DNA of 64,000 nt from Triticum aestivum (lineage: Eukaryota > Streptophyta > Magnoliopsida > Poales > Poaceae): NCBI RefSeq assembly GCF_018294505.1, contig NC_057814.1:39105239-39169238 (forward strand), in the 5' to 3' direction. Below are positions 34,101-43,641 of the stretch, one piece after another. Position numbers and translations under genes: made by a program. Each line of letters starts with the position of its first letter. The first letter of the stretch is position 1. The notes under the pieces are model-generated. The model saw only the letters and a list, made by a program, of their open reading frames with translations. It searched no databases and was not told the origin of the DNA.

Positions 34101-35135
34101 CGTGCCGACCGCGATCACATCGACTTTGGAACCATTTCCCACGCGCATCGTCACCTCGTCCTTAGCCAATCTTCGCTTAATCCGTAGCCCCTGCTTCGAG
34201 TTGCAAATATTAGCAACAGAACCAGTATCAAATACCCAGGTGCTACTGCGAGCATTAGTAAGGTACACATCAATAACATGTATATCACATATACCTTTGT
34301 TCACCTTGCCATCCTTCTTATCCGCCAAATACTTGGGGCAGTTCCGCTTCCAGTGACCAGTCTGCTTGCAGTAGAAGCACTCAGTCTCAGGCTTAGGTCC
34401 AGACTTGGGTTTCTTCTCCTGAACAGCAACTTGCTTGCTGTTCTTCTTGAAGTTCCCCTTCTTCTTCCCTTTGCCCTTTTTCTTGAAACTGGTGGTCTTA
34501 TTGACCATCAACACTTGATGCTCCTTTTTGATTTCTACCTCCGCAGCCTTTAGCATTGCGAAGAGCTCGGGAATCGTCTTATCCATCCCTTGCATGTTAT
34601 AGTTCATCACGAAGCTCTTGTAGCTTGGTGGCAGTGATTGAAGAATTCTGTCAATGACGCTATCATCCGGAAGATTAACTCCCAGTTGAATCAAGTGATT
34701 GTTATACCCAGACATTTTGAGTATATGCTCACTGACAGAACTATTCTCTTCCATCTTGCAGCTGTAGAACTTATTGGAGACTTCATATCTCTCAATCCGG
34801 GCATTTGCTTGAAATATTAACTTCAACTCCTGGAACATCTCATATGCTCCATGACGTTCAAAACGTCGTTGAAGACCCGGTTCTAAGCCGTAAAGCATGG
34901 CACACTGAACTATCGAGTAGTCATCAGCTTTGCTCTGCCAGACGTTCATAACATCTGGTGTTGCTCCTGCAGCAGGTCTGGCACCCAGCGGTGCTTCCAG
35001 GACGTAATTCTTCTGTGCAGCAATGAGGATAATCCTCAAGTTACGGACCCAGTCCGTGTAATTGCTACCATCATCTTTCAACTTTGCTTTCTCAAGGAAC
35101 GCATTAAAATTCAACGGAACAACAGCACGGGCCAT
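31149..35135 (-). CDS. Copia polyprotein (Gag-protease-integrase-RT-RNase H), intact frame
   Basis: 1328 residues, ATG at 35135, no internal stop. Domains in order: Gag about 1-240; zinc knuckle CFYCKQTGHWKRNC (253-266); aspartic protease with DTG at 303-305; integrase HHCC finger from His441 (HCRLGHIG, later CEPCLMGKM); integrase catalytic core with Asp502 (HTDVCGPM), a second Asp in FLRSDRGGEY, and the Glu in NGVSERRNR; reverse transcriptase with MDVKTAFLNGFLEEELY and active site YVDD at 1002-1005; RNase H with DASFDTD, CEAEYIAASEA and CDNTGAIALAKE. Length and order match BARE1/Angela polyproteins. All catalytic motifs I looked for are present, so it may be functional. Expression would start in the 5' LTR at 36371-38067. 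Confidence 0.96.
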   Translation of the reverse strand: MARAVVPLNFNAFLEKAKLKDDGSNYTDWVRNLRIILIAAQKNYVLEAPLGARPAAGATPDVMNVWQSKADDYSIVQCAMLYGLEPGLQRRFERHGAYEMFQELKLIFQANARIERYEVSNKFYSCKMEENSSVSEHILKMSGYNNHLIQLGVNLPDDSVIDRILQSLPPSYKSFVMNYNMQGMDKTIPELFAMLKAAEVEIKKEHQVLMVNKTTSFKKKGKGKKKGNFKKNSKQVAVQEKKPKSGPKPETECFYCKQTGHWKRNCPKYLADKKDGKVNKGICDIHVIDVYLTNARSSTWVFDTGSVANICNSKQGLRIKRRLAKDEVTMRVGNGSKVDVIAVGTLPLHLPSGLVLDLNNCYLVPALSMNIISGSCLMRDGYSFKSENNGCSIYMSNIFYGHAPLKSGLFLLNLDSGDTHIHSIEAKRCRVDNDSATYLWHCRLGHIGVKRMKKLHTDGLLEPLDYESLGTCEPCLMGKMTKTPFSGTMERATDLLEIIHTDVCGPMNVEARGGYRYFLTFTDDLSRYGYIYLMKHKSETFEKFQEFQSEVENHRNKKIKFLRSDRGGEYLSYEFGLHSKQFGIISQVTPPGTPQRNGVSERRNRTLLDMVRSMMSLTDLPLSFWGYALETAAFTLNRAPSKSVETTPYELWFGKKPKLSFLKVWGCDAYVKKLQPDKLEPKSEKCVFIGYPKETVGYTFYHRSEGKTFVAKFGIFLEKEFLSKEVSGRKVELDEVIVPAPLLESSSSQKPVSATPIPISEEVNDDDHGTSDQVITEPRRSTRVRSAPEWYGNPVLEVMLLDHDEPTNYEEAMVSPDSAKWLEAMKSEMGSMYENKVWTLVDLPDDRQAIENKWIFKKKTDADGNVTVYKARLVAKGFRQVQGIDYDETFSPVAMLKSVRIMLAIAAFYDYEIWQMDVKTAFLNGFLEEELYMMQPEGFVDPKGANKVCKLQRSIYGLVQASRSWNKRFDSVIKAFGFVQTFGEACIYKKVSGSSVAFLILYVDDILLIGNDIEFLDSIKGYLNKSFSMKDLGEAAYILGIKIYRDRSRRLIGLSQSTYLDKVLKKFKMDQAKKGFLPVLQGVKLSKTQCPTTAEDREKMKDVPYASAIGSIMYAMLCTRPDVCLAISLAGRYQSNPGVDHWTAVKNILKYLKRTKDMFLVYGGDKELIVNGYVDASFDTDPDDSKSQTGYVFTLNGGAVSWCSSKQSVVAGSTCEAEYIAASEAANEGVWMKEFISDLGVIPSASGPMKIFCDNTGAIALAKESRFHKRTKHIKRRFNSIRDLVQVGDIEICKIHTDLNVADPLTKPLPRAKHDQHQGSMGVRIITV

Positions 35136-36356
35136 CTATCTACAATCAACATAGACAAGCAAGATACTATCAGGTACTAAGTTCATGATAAATTTAAGTT
35201 CAATTAATCATATTACTTAAGAACTCCCACTTAGATAGACATCCCTCTAATCCTCTAAGTGATCACGTGATCCATATCAACTAAACCATGTCCGATCATC
35301 ACGTGAGATGGAGTAGTTTCAACGGTGAACATCACTATGTTGATCATATCCACTATATGATTCACGCTCGACCTTTCGGTCTCCGTGTTCCGAGGCCATA
35401 TCTGTTATATGCTAGGCTCGTCAAGCTTAACCTGAGTATTCCGCGTGTGCAACTGTTTTGCACCCGTTGTATTTGAACGTAGAGCCTATCACACCCGATC
35501 ATCACGTGGTGTCTCAGCACGAAGAACTTTCGCAACGGTGCATACTCAGGGAGAACACTTATACTTTGATAATTTAGTGAGGGATCATCTTATAATGCTA
35601 CCGTCAATCAAAGCAAGATAAGATGCATAAAAGATAAACATCACATGCAATCAATATAAGTGATATGATATGGCCATCATCATCTTGTGCTTGTGATCTC
35701 CATCTCCGAAGCACCGTCATGATCACCATCGTCACCGGCGCGACACCTTGATCTCCATCGTAGCATCGTTGTCGTCTCGCCAATCTTATGCTTCTACGAC
35801 TATCGCTACCGCTTAGTGATAAAGTAAAGCATTACAGGGCGATTGCATTGCATACAATAAAGCGACAACCATATGGCTCCTGCCAGTTGCCGATAACTCG
35901 GTTACAAAACATGATCATCTCATACAATAAAATTTAGCATCATGTCTTGACCATATCACATCACAACATGCCCTGCAAAAACAAGTTAGACGTCCTCTAC
36001 TTTGTTGTTGCAAGTTTTACGTGGCTGCTACGGGCTTAGCAAGAACCGTTCTCACCTACGCATCAAAACCACAACGATAGTTTGTCAAGTTGGTGCTGTT
36101 TTAACCTTCGCAAGGACCGGGCGTAGCCACACTCGGTTCAACTAAAGTTGGAGAAACTGACACCTGCCAGCCACCTCTGTGCAAAGCACGTCGGAAGAAC
36201 CAGTCTCGCGTAAGCGTACGCGTAATGTCGGTCCGGGCCGCTTCATCCAACAATACCGCCGAACCAAAGTATGACATGCTGGTAAGCAGTATGACTTATA
36301 TCGCCCACAACTCACTTGTGTTCTACTCGTGCATATAACATCAACGCATAAAACCA
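35136..36356 (-). other. Untranslated leader of Copia C
   Basis: About 1.2 kb between the primer-binding site and the ATG, homologous to 2316-3588 (Copia A). Leaders of this group carry dimerisation and packaging signals. I see no conserved frame. Confidence 0.75.
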
Positions 36357-36369
36357 GGCTCGGATGCCA
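36357..36369 (-). other. Primer-binding site of Copia C, tRNA-iMet type, diverged
   Basis: The minus strand reads TGGCATCCGAGCC one base after the 5' LTR, against TGGTATCAGAGCC in Copia A. The two differences, T-to-C and A-to-C, may weaken primer pairing. Confidence 0.85.
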
Positions 36370-36370
36370 C

Positions 36371-38067
36371 TGTTGGGGAACGTAGTAATTTCAAAAAAAT
36401 TCATACGCACACGCAAGATCATGGTGATGCATAGCAACGAGAGGGGAGAGTGTTGTCTTCGTACCCTCGTAGACCGAAAGCGGAAGCGTTAGCACAAGGC
36501 GGTTGATGTAGTCGTACGTCTTCACGATCCGACCGATCAAGTACCGAACGCACGACACCTCCGAGTTCAGCACACGTTCAGCCCGATGACGTCCCTCGAA
36601 CTCCGATCCAGCCGAGTGTTGAGGGAGAGTTTCGTCAGCATGACGGCGTGGTGACGATGATGATGGTCTACCGACGCAGGGCTTCGCCTAAGCACCACTA
36701 CAGTATTATCGAGGTGGACTATGGTGGAGGGGGGCACCGCACACGGCTAAAAGATCAAACGATCAATTGTTGTGTCTCTAGGGTGCCCCTGCCCCCGTAT
36801 ATAAAGGAGCAAGGGGGAGAGGTGCGGCCGGCCAGGAGGGGCGCGCCAGGAGGAGTCCTACTCCCACCGGGAGTAGGACTCCCTCCCTTTCCTTGTTGGA
36901 CTAGGAGTGGAGGGGGAAAGAGGAGGGAGAGAGGAAGGAAAGGGGGGAGGGGCGCGCGGCCCTGCCCTGGCCGCCTCTCCTCTCTTCCACTAAGGCCCAC
37001 TATGGCCCATTAAGCCCCCGGGGGGTTCCGGTAACCTCCCGGTACTCCGGTAAAATTCCGATTTCACCCGGAACACTTCCGATATCCAAACATAGGCTTG
37101 CAATATATCAATCTTCATGTCTCGACCATTTCAAGACTCCTCGTCATGTCCGTGATCACATCCGGGACTCCGAACAACCTTCGGTACATCAAAACATATA
37201 AACTCATAATATAACTGTCATCGAAACTTTAAGCGTGCATACCCTACGTGTTCGAGAACTATGTAGACATGACCGAGGCACGTCTCCGGTCAATAACCAA
37301 TAGCGGAACCTGGATGCTCATATTGGCTCCCACATATTCTACGAAGATCTTTATCGGTCAGACCGCATAACAACATACGTTGTTCCCTTTGTCATCGGTA
37401 TGTTACTTGCCCGAGATTCGATCGTCGGTATCTCAATACCTAGTTCAATCTCGTTACCGACAAGTCTCTTTACTCGTTCCGTAATACATCATCCCGCAAC
37501 AAACTCATTAGTTGCAATGCTTGCAAGGATTAAGTGATGTGCATTACCGAGAGGGCCCAGAGATACCTTTCCGACAATCGGAGTGACAAATCCTAATCTC
37601 GAAATACGCCAACCCAACAAGTACCTTCGGAGACACCTGTAGAGCACCTTTATAATCACCCAGTTACGTTGTGACGTTTGGTAGCACACAAAGTGTTCCT
37701 CCGGTAAACGGGAGTTGCATAATCTCATAGTCATAGGAACATGTATAAGTCATGAAGAAAGCAATAGCAACATACTAAACGATGGAGTGCTAAGCTAACG
37801 GAATGGGTCAAGTCAATCACATCATTCTCCTAATGATGTGATCCTGTTAATCAAATGACAACTCATGTCTATGGCTAGGAAACATAACCATCTTTGATCA
37901 ACGAGCTAGTCAAGTAGAGGCATACTAGTGACACTCTGTTTGTCTATGTATTCACACATGTATTATGTTTCTGGTTAATACAATTCTAGCATGAATAATA
38001 AACATTTATCATGATATAAGGAAATAAATAATAACTTTATTATTGCCTCTAGGGCATATTTGCTTCA
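36371..38067 (-). repeat. 5' LTR of Copia C
   Basis: 1697 bp. It starts TGAAGCAAATATGCCC at 38067 and ends CCCCAACA at 36371 (minus strand). It lacks ~38 bp present in the 3' LTR; the deletion edges are G-runs near 36940-36950. As the promoter LTR it would drive the polyprotein. Confidence 0.95.
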
Positions 38068-38072
38068 CCCAC

Positions 38073-38401
38073 GAGGGTGGAGGGCGCGCCGAGGGGGGTA
38101 GGCGCTCCCCCTGCCTCGTGGCTTCCTCGTCGGTTTCTTAACGTCCACTCCAAGTCCTCTGGATCACGTTTGTTCCGAAAATCACGTTCCCGAAGGTTTC
38201 ATTCCGTTTGGACTCCGTTTGATATTCCTTTCCTTCGAAACACTGAAATAGGCAAAAAACAACAATTTGGGCCGGCCTCCGGTTAATAGGTTAGTCCCAA
38301 AAAGAATATAAAAGTGTATAATAAAGCCCATTAAACATCCAAAACAGAATATAATATAGCATGGAACAATAAAAAATTATATATACGTTGGAGACGTATC
38401 A
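38073..38401 (-). repeat. 5' LTR of Gypsy B, outer part
   Basis: 329 bp that complete the 5' LTR after Copia C; the sum with 28126-29380 is exactly 1584 bp, the length of the 3' LTR. It starts TGATACGTCTCCAACG on the minus strand and abuts TSD TGTAC. Confidence 0.93.
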
Positions 38402-38547
38402 TGTACCGTTTCAACATCGAAGGTCTCCTCGAGCTTAATGCTGAAGCGCCAATCTTCGTCCAGGTGAGGCCTGTCGCACAGACCTCGATCGTCGTGGCAC
38501 CAGCTGCACTCCCCCAGAAGACTTTAGTCGTCCGATGACGACATTTC
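38402..38547 (-). pseudogene. Outer-element gene: exon split by Gypsy B (5' part)
   Basis: Minus-strand exon starting after an AG at 38548-38549 and running into the Gypsy B TSD; it resumes at 20681-20665 and then meets a GT donor. The longest clean peptide reads CDRPHLDEDWRFSIKLEETF. A TAA in this frame near the exon start (about 38525) is a further lesion. The Gypsy thus inserted directly into coding sequence. Confidence 0.6.
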
Positions 38548-39488
38548 CTACGTTCATAATTCAAAGATAAAACTTGTACAATTCAATATATGTACTACAA
38601 AAATTAAATTAGATCATTATTATTCATCACGGGTTGACTATCGGTCTGTCGAGTTTTTTTCTTGAAAACTCTCAGCTCGCGTGGTGTATACATTCGACCG
38701 TTGGTGATGGTAGCTCCTCCTTTCGTTCCCGAGTGCATTACACCAAAATGTCTAGCACACGGGAACGAAGGAGAAGCGACCCCCACGACAACAGTCGGGA
38801 TTTTTCGTCCTGTCATATGTGGTGGAGACTCTCACACACTGATTCCTCTCTGACATTTTGCAACTGTCGGTGATGGTCGTTACTCCTTCTTCCCCTAGTG
38901 CATAACAAAGGTCTAGCACAAGGAGAAGAAGGAGAAACGACCCCCACGACAACAGTCGGGCTTCTTCGTCCTATCTCATATATGGTGGATACACTCCCTC
39001 ACTGATTTTTCGACCTTCGGTGATGGAGCCTCGACAGACTTAAAGTCAAACCGAAATGTCGTTTAATTATTTTTTCTAGAAAATCCATGCCACTCGATAT
39101 TTCCTACATATTCTAGCACAAGTCATGCCAGAATTCACGAAAAAATCCGGCATGACCTTTGCTAAAAAAGGACATATCGAGCCCCTGAAATTTTCCGGAA
39201 CGGAAATTAATCAACACCCCGCCAAAACATAGGCCACTATAGGAGGTGTAACCTGCAAACATGGCCGGCCACTTGGGCAAGCACATATCCTATTTAAGCA
39301 ACACAACATATACATGTTTATATCTACATCATATGGGCAAGCACATATCTAAATCGTAAAATAAATTAGTATTCAAATTAGCATTCATTCAATAAGCAAA
39401 ACTAAATCAACTCTTTCGTCCGTACATCGTCGAATATTATCACTAATAGATCTCGAATAGTATCATACATATAACATCACTAATACAG
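38548..39488 (-). other. Intron of the outer-element gene, with duplicated hairpins
   Basis: About 940 bp. 38695-39005 carries two diverged tandem copies of a ~165-bp unit, entered separately. The remainder (39006-39488) is AT-rich with no coding signal. Confidence 0.5.
38695..39005. repeat. Two tandem ~165-bp units with internal hairpins
   Basis: Both units share GGTGATGGT, AACGAAGGAGAAGCGACCCC (or AGAAGAAGGAGAAACGACCC) and CACGACAACAGTCGGG. Within each, a CTCCTTC-type arm upstream pairs with GAAGGAG downstream around ATTACACCAAAATGTCTAGC-like sequence. They sit inside an intron of the outer-element gene. Confidence 0.7.
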
Positions 39489-39900
39489 CTAAAACCGTAG
39501 AGAACGACGGGTATCAGCGCGGGCGGTGGACACCCAAAGAGAAGGAACCATCACATGATCATAGCTCCAGTGAGATCCCTGAAGAACCTGCCAGGTATTG
39601 TCGAACCTGCCCTCCAACGCAACCATGTAGCGACGGACGTGCTCGTCCTCCTCGTTGACATGGTAGCGTACCACCTCCGCGGTGTCCGAAAGCCTCGGCA
39701 CTGTCACTGGCCCACGCGACCGCCACCAAAGAAGGTTCGGGTCAACGACGGGCTGGCTCCTCACCAAGCTGCGCCCCCGGAAGGTAGCACCTCCCAGTAC
39801 CAGCCCGGCGGAGTCCAGTCCCGGACATGGCCTCTCTGATCAAGCTGACCTCCTCCGCCGAGTCGACGACGAGGATGCGGGATAGGCATCGTCGACGTCG
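39489..39900 (-). pseudogene. Outer-element gene, upstream exon
   Basis: Minus-strand open sequence ending with TAG at 39489. The peptide RSQPVVDPNLLWWRSRGP continues to WSYDHVMVPSLWVSTARADT. Upstream, a second frame reads RDWTPPGWYWEVLPSGG; the two join only if one base is missing in the G-run near 39777, so a frameshift is likely. Function unknown. The Trp/Pro-rich opening is recognisable in Triticeae repeats, but I cannot name a domain. Confidence 0.55.
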
Positions 39901-40593
39901 ATGTGGGAATAATTGTTTTAACTAAAAAAATAACAACAAATGTGACACCTAAAACACCTAAATTCTATTAACTACACCTAATTAAAAACCTACATTTTAA
40001 ACATGCTTCGATCATAACTAGGGTTCAAACTATGTTATTCTAAGATTAAACACCTAAAATACCTAAATTAAATTAACAACATGGGGTGGCTGGTCTCACC
40101 TCGATCAAGGTCGGAGGGGGTCGGTGACGGGGACGGCGGCGGGGATGATGCAGGGGCTCCTTGATCTCTACAAAAACAAAATATAAACAAAAACATTATT
40201 ATCGTCATCTTAGGACTTAGTGAAACTCCATAAGCTACATTGAATTATTCTATTCAAATTTACTTATAATTTCCTATTCTTTTCAAATTTTCTAAAAATT
40301 TCCTATTCTATTCAAAAGACCTACATTTACTTATTTTTCAATTTCAGAATTTATTCTATTCAAATTACTTATTCAAAATTTCTAAAATTTTCCTATTCTA
40401 TTCAAAAAACCTACGTTTACTTATTCTATTCAAATTACTTATTCAAATTTTCTAAAAAGAAAATATACTAAAAACCTACATTTACTATAAAAAAAAACCT
40501 ACATTTACTAAAAACAAAAACTAAAACAGAAAGGGGAGGAGGAGGTGGGAGGAGGCCAGGAGGAGGAGGGGAAGGAGGAGAAAGGAGGAGGGA
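39901..40593 (-). other. Intron and short exon of the outer-element gene
   Basis: 40100-40167 is a candidate 68-bp exon on the minus strand, with AG before it (40168-40169) and GTGAG after it (40095-40099). 40240-40460 has repeated blocks of TTCCTATTCTATTCAAA. 40520-40598 is GGA-rich, the interrupted continuation of the CCT-rich stretch at 56045-56300. Confidence 0.5.
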
Positions 40594-40598
40594 GGAGG

Positions 40599-42321
40599 TG
40601 TTGGAAATATGCCCTAGAGGCAATAATAAATTGGTTATTATTATATTTCCTTGTTCATGATAATCGTTTATTATCCATGCTAGAATTGTATTGATAGGAA
40701 ACTCAGATACATGTGTGGATACATAGACAACACCATGTCCCTAGTAAGCCTCTAGTTGACTAGCTCGTTGATCAATACATGGTTACGGTTTCCTGACCAT
40801 GGACATTGGATGTCGTTGATAACGGGATCACATCATTAGGAGAATGATGTGATGGACAAGACCCAATCCTAAGCCTAGCACAAGATCGTGTAGTTCGTTT
40901 GCTAAGAGCTTTTCTAATGTCAAGTATCATTTCCTTAGACCATGAGATTGTGCAACTCCCGGATACCGTAGGAATGCTTTGGGTGTACCAAACGTCACAA
41001 CGTAACTGGGTGGCTATAAAGGTGCACTACAGGTATCTCCGAAAGTGTCTGTTGGGTTGGCACGAATCGAGACTGGGATTTGTCACTCCGTGTAAACGGA
41101 GAGGTATCTCTGGGCCCACTCGGTAGGACATCATCATAATGTGCACAATGTGACCAAGGAGTTGATCACGGGATGATGTGTTACGGAACGAGTAAAGAGA
41201 CTTGCCGGTAACGAGATTGAACAAGGTATCGGGATACCGACGATCGAATCTCGGGCAAGTAACATACCGATAGACAAAGGGAATTGTATACGGGATTGAT
41301 TGAATCCTCGACATCGTGGTTCATCCGATGAGATCATCGTGGAACATGTGGGAGCCAACATGGGTATCCAGATCCCGCTGTTGGTTATTGACCGGAGAAC
41401 GTCTCGGTCATGTCTGCATGGTTCCCGAACCCGTAGGGTCTACACACTTAAGGTTCGGTGACGCTAGGGTTATAGAGATATTAGTATGCGGTAACCCGAA
41501 AGTTGTTCGGAGTCCCGGATGAGATCCCGGACGTCACGAGGAGTTCCGGAATGGTCCGGAGGTAAAGATTTATATATGGGAAGTCTTATTTTGGTCGCCG
41601 GAAAAGTTTCGCGCATTATCGGTATTGTACCGGGAGTGCCGAAAGGGGTCCGGGGGTCCACCAAGGGGGTCCACCAGCCCCGGGGCGCCACATGGGCTGT
41701 AGGGGTGTGCGCCTTGGCCTATATGGGCCAAGGGAACCAGCCCCAAGAGGCCCATGCGCCAAGAGATAAGATAAAGGGAGAGTCCTAAAGGGGGAAGGCA
41801 CCTCCGAGGTGCCTTGGGGAGGATGGACTCCTCCCTGGCCGCACCCTTCCTTGGAGGAAGGGCCAAGGCTGCGCCCCCCTCTCCCTTGGCCCTATATATA
41901 GTGGGGGGAGGGAGGGCAGCAATACCTAAGCCCTGGCGCCTCCCTCTCCCTCCCGTGACACATCTCCCTCCTCCCGCAGCGCTTGGCGAAGCCCTGTTGG
42001 AATCCCGCTACTTCCACCACCACGCCGTCGTGCTGCTGGATCTCCATCAACCTCTCCTCCCCCCTTGCTGGATCAAGAAGGAGGAGACGTCGCTGCTCCG
42101 TACGTGTGTTGAACGCGGAGGTGCCGTCCGTTCGGCGCTAGGATCATCGGTGATTTGGATCACGACGAGTACGACTCCATCAACCCCGTTCTCTTGAACG
42201 CTTCCGCTCGCGATCTACAAGGGTATGTAGATGCACTCCTTCCCTCTCGTTGCTAGTAAACTCCATAGATTGATCTTGGTGATGCGTAGAAAATTTTGAA
42301 TTTCTGCTACGTTCCCCAACA
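40599..42321 (+). repeat. LTR 1 of Copia D
   Basis: 1723 bp, TGTTGG to CCCCAACA. Diagnostic bases: ATCAATACATGG, AACATACCGATAG, ATCATCGTGG, GGTGACGCTAGG, CGCTTGGCG. Confidence 0.95.
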
Positions 42322-42322
42322 G

Positions 42323-42335
42323 TGGCATCATGAGC
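42323..42335 (+). other. Primer-binding site of D copy 1, diverged
   Basis: TGGCATCATGAGC, a changed form of the tRNA-iMet site. The identical site follows LTR 2 at 49192-49204. Confidence 0.75.
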
Positions 42336-43641
42336 TAGGTCTATGCGTAGTTTCTATGCACGAGTAGAACACAAAGTAGTTGTGGGCGTCGATTTTGTCA
42401 ATTTACTTGCCGTTACTAGTCTTATCTTGATTCGGCGGCATCGTGGGATGAAGCGGCCCGGACCGACCTTACACGTACACTTACGTGAGACAGGTTCCAC
42501 CGACTGACATGCACTAGTTGCATAAGGTGGCTAGCGGGTGTCTGTCTCTCCCACTTTAGTCGGATCGGATTCGATGAAAAGGGTCCTTATGAAGGGTAAA
42601 TAGAAATTGGCATATCACGTTGTGGCTTTTGCGTAGGTAAGAAACGTTCTTGCTAGAATCCCATAGCAGCCACGTAAAACATGCAACAACAATTAGAGGA
42701 CGTCTAACTTGTTTTTGCAGGGTATGCTATGTGATGTGATATGGCCAAAAGGATGTGATGAATGATATATGTGATGTATGAGATTGATCATGTTCTTGTA
42801 ATAGGAATCACGACTTGCATGTCGATGAGTATGACAACCGGCAGGAGCCATAGGAGTTGTCTTAATTTATTGTATGACCTGCGTGTCAATGAAAACGCCA
42901 TGTAATTACTTTACTTTATTGCTAACCGTTAGCCATAGTAGTAGAAGTAATAGTTGGCGAGACAACTTCATGAAGACACATGGAATGATGGAGATCATGG
43001 TGTCATGCCGGTGACGAAGGTGATCATGCCGCGCCTCGAAGATGGAGATCAAAGGCGCAAGATGATATTGGCCATATCACGTCACTTTATGATTTGCATG
43101 TGATGTTTATCATGTTTACATCTTATTTGCTTAGAACGACGGTAGCATAAATAAGATGATCCCTCACTAAAATTTCAAGAGACGTGTTCCCCCTAACTGT
43201 GCACCGTTGCGAAGGTTCGTTGTTTCGAAGCACCACGTGATGATCGGGTGTGATAGATTCTAACGTTCGAATACAACGGGTGTTGACGAGCCTAGCATGT
43301 ACAGACATGGCCTCGGAACACATGCGAAACACTTAGGTTGACTTGACGAGCCTAGCATGTACAGACATGGCCTCGGAACACAAGAGATCGAAAGGTCGAA
43401 CATGAGTCGTATAGTAGATACGATCAACATGGAGATGTTCACCGATGATGACTAGTCCGTCTCACGTGATGATCGGACACGGCCTAGTTTGACTCGGATC
43501 ATGTATCACTTAGATGACTAGAGGGATGTCTATCTGAGTGGGAGTTCATTAAATAATCAGATGAACTTCATTATCATGAACATAGTCAAAAGGTCTTTGC
43601 AAATTATGTCATAGCTTACGCTTTAGTTCTACTGTTTAAGA
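42336..43641 (+). other. Leader of D copy 1, with an internal duplication
   Basis: Non-coding leader homologous to 2316-3588. A block with GACGAGCCTAGCATGTACAG occurs twice, ~68 bp apart (about 43273-43322 and 43342-43382); Copia A and C have it once. D copy 2 carries the same duplication at 50150-50250. Confidence 0.75.

Larger units (their letters stand above)
29381..38067 (-). mobile_element. Copia C: young, apparently autonomous LTR retrotransposon (Angela/WIS/BARE1 group)
   Basis: An 8687-bp element with LTRs 36371-38067 (5') and 29381-31115 (3'), exact TSD CCCAC (29376-29380, 38068-38072), primer-binding site, polypurine tract and one full polyprotein frame. By eye the LTRs differ at roughly 30-35 positions over ~1.69 kb (about 2%) plus a ~38-bp deletion in the 5' LTR. 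It inserted into the 5' LTR of Gypsy B in the same orientation and is closely related to Copia A and the fragment at 1-353. Confidence 0.96.
20682..38401 (-). mobile_element. Gypsy B: non-autonomous LTR retrotransposon (Sabrina/WHAM-like), with nested solo LTR and Copia C
   Basis: In minus orientation it starts TGATACGTCTCCAACG at 38401 and ends at 20682. The TSD is TGTAC (38402-38406) and CGTAC (20677-20681), one C/T difference. After removing insertions both LTRs are exactly 1584 bp: 20682-22265, and 28126-29380 plus 38073-38401. It has a tRNA-Asp-type primer-binding site and a Gag plus protease-like frame, but no reverse transcriptase or integrase, so it depends on other Gypsy elements. 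It landed inside an exon of the outer element's gene. Confidence 0.92.
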
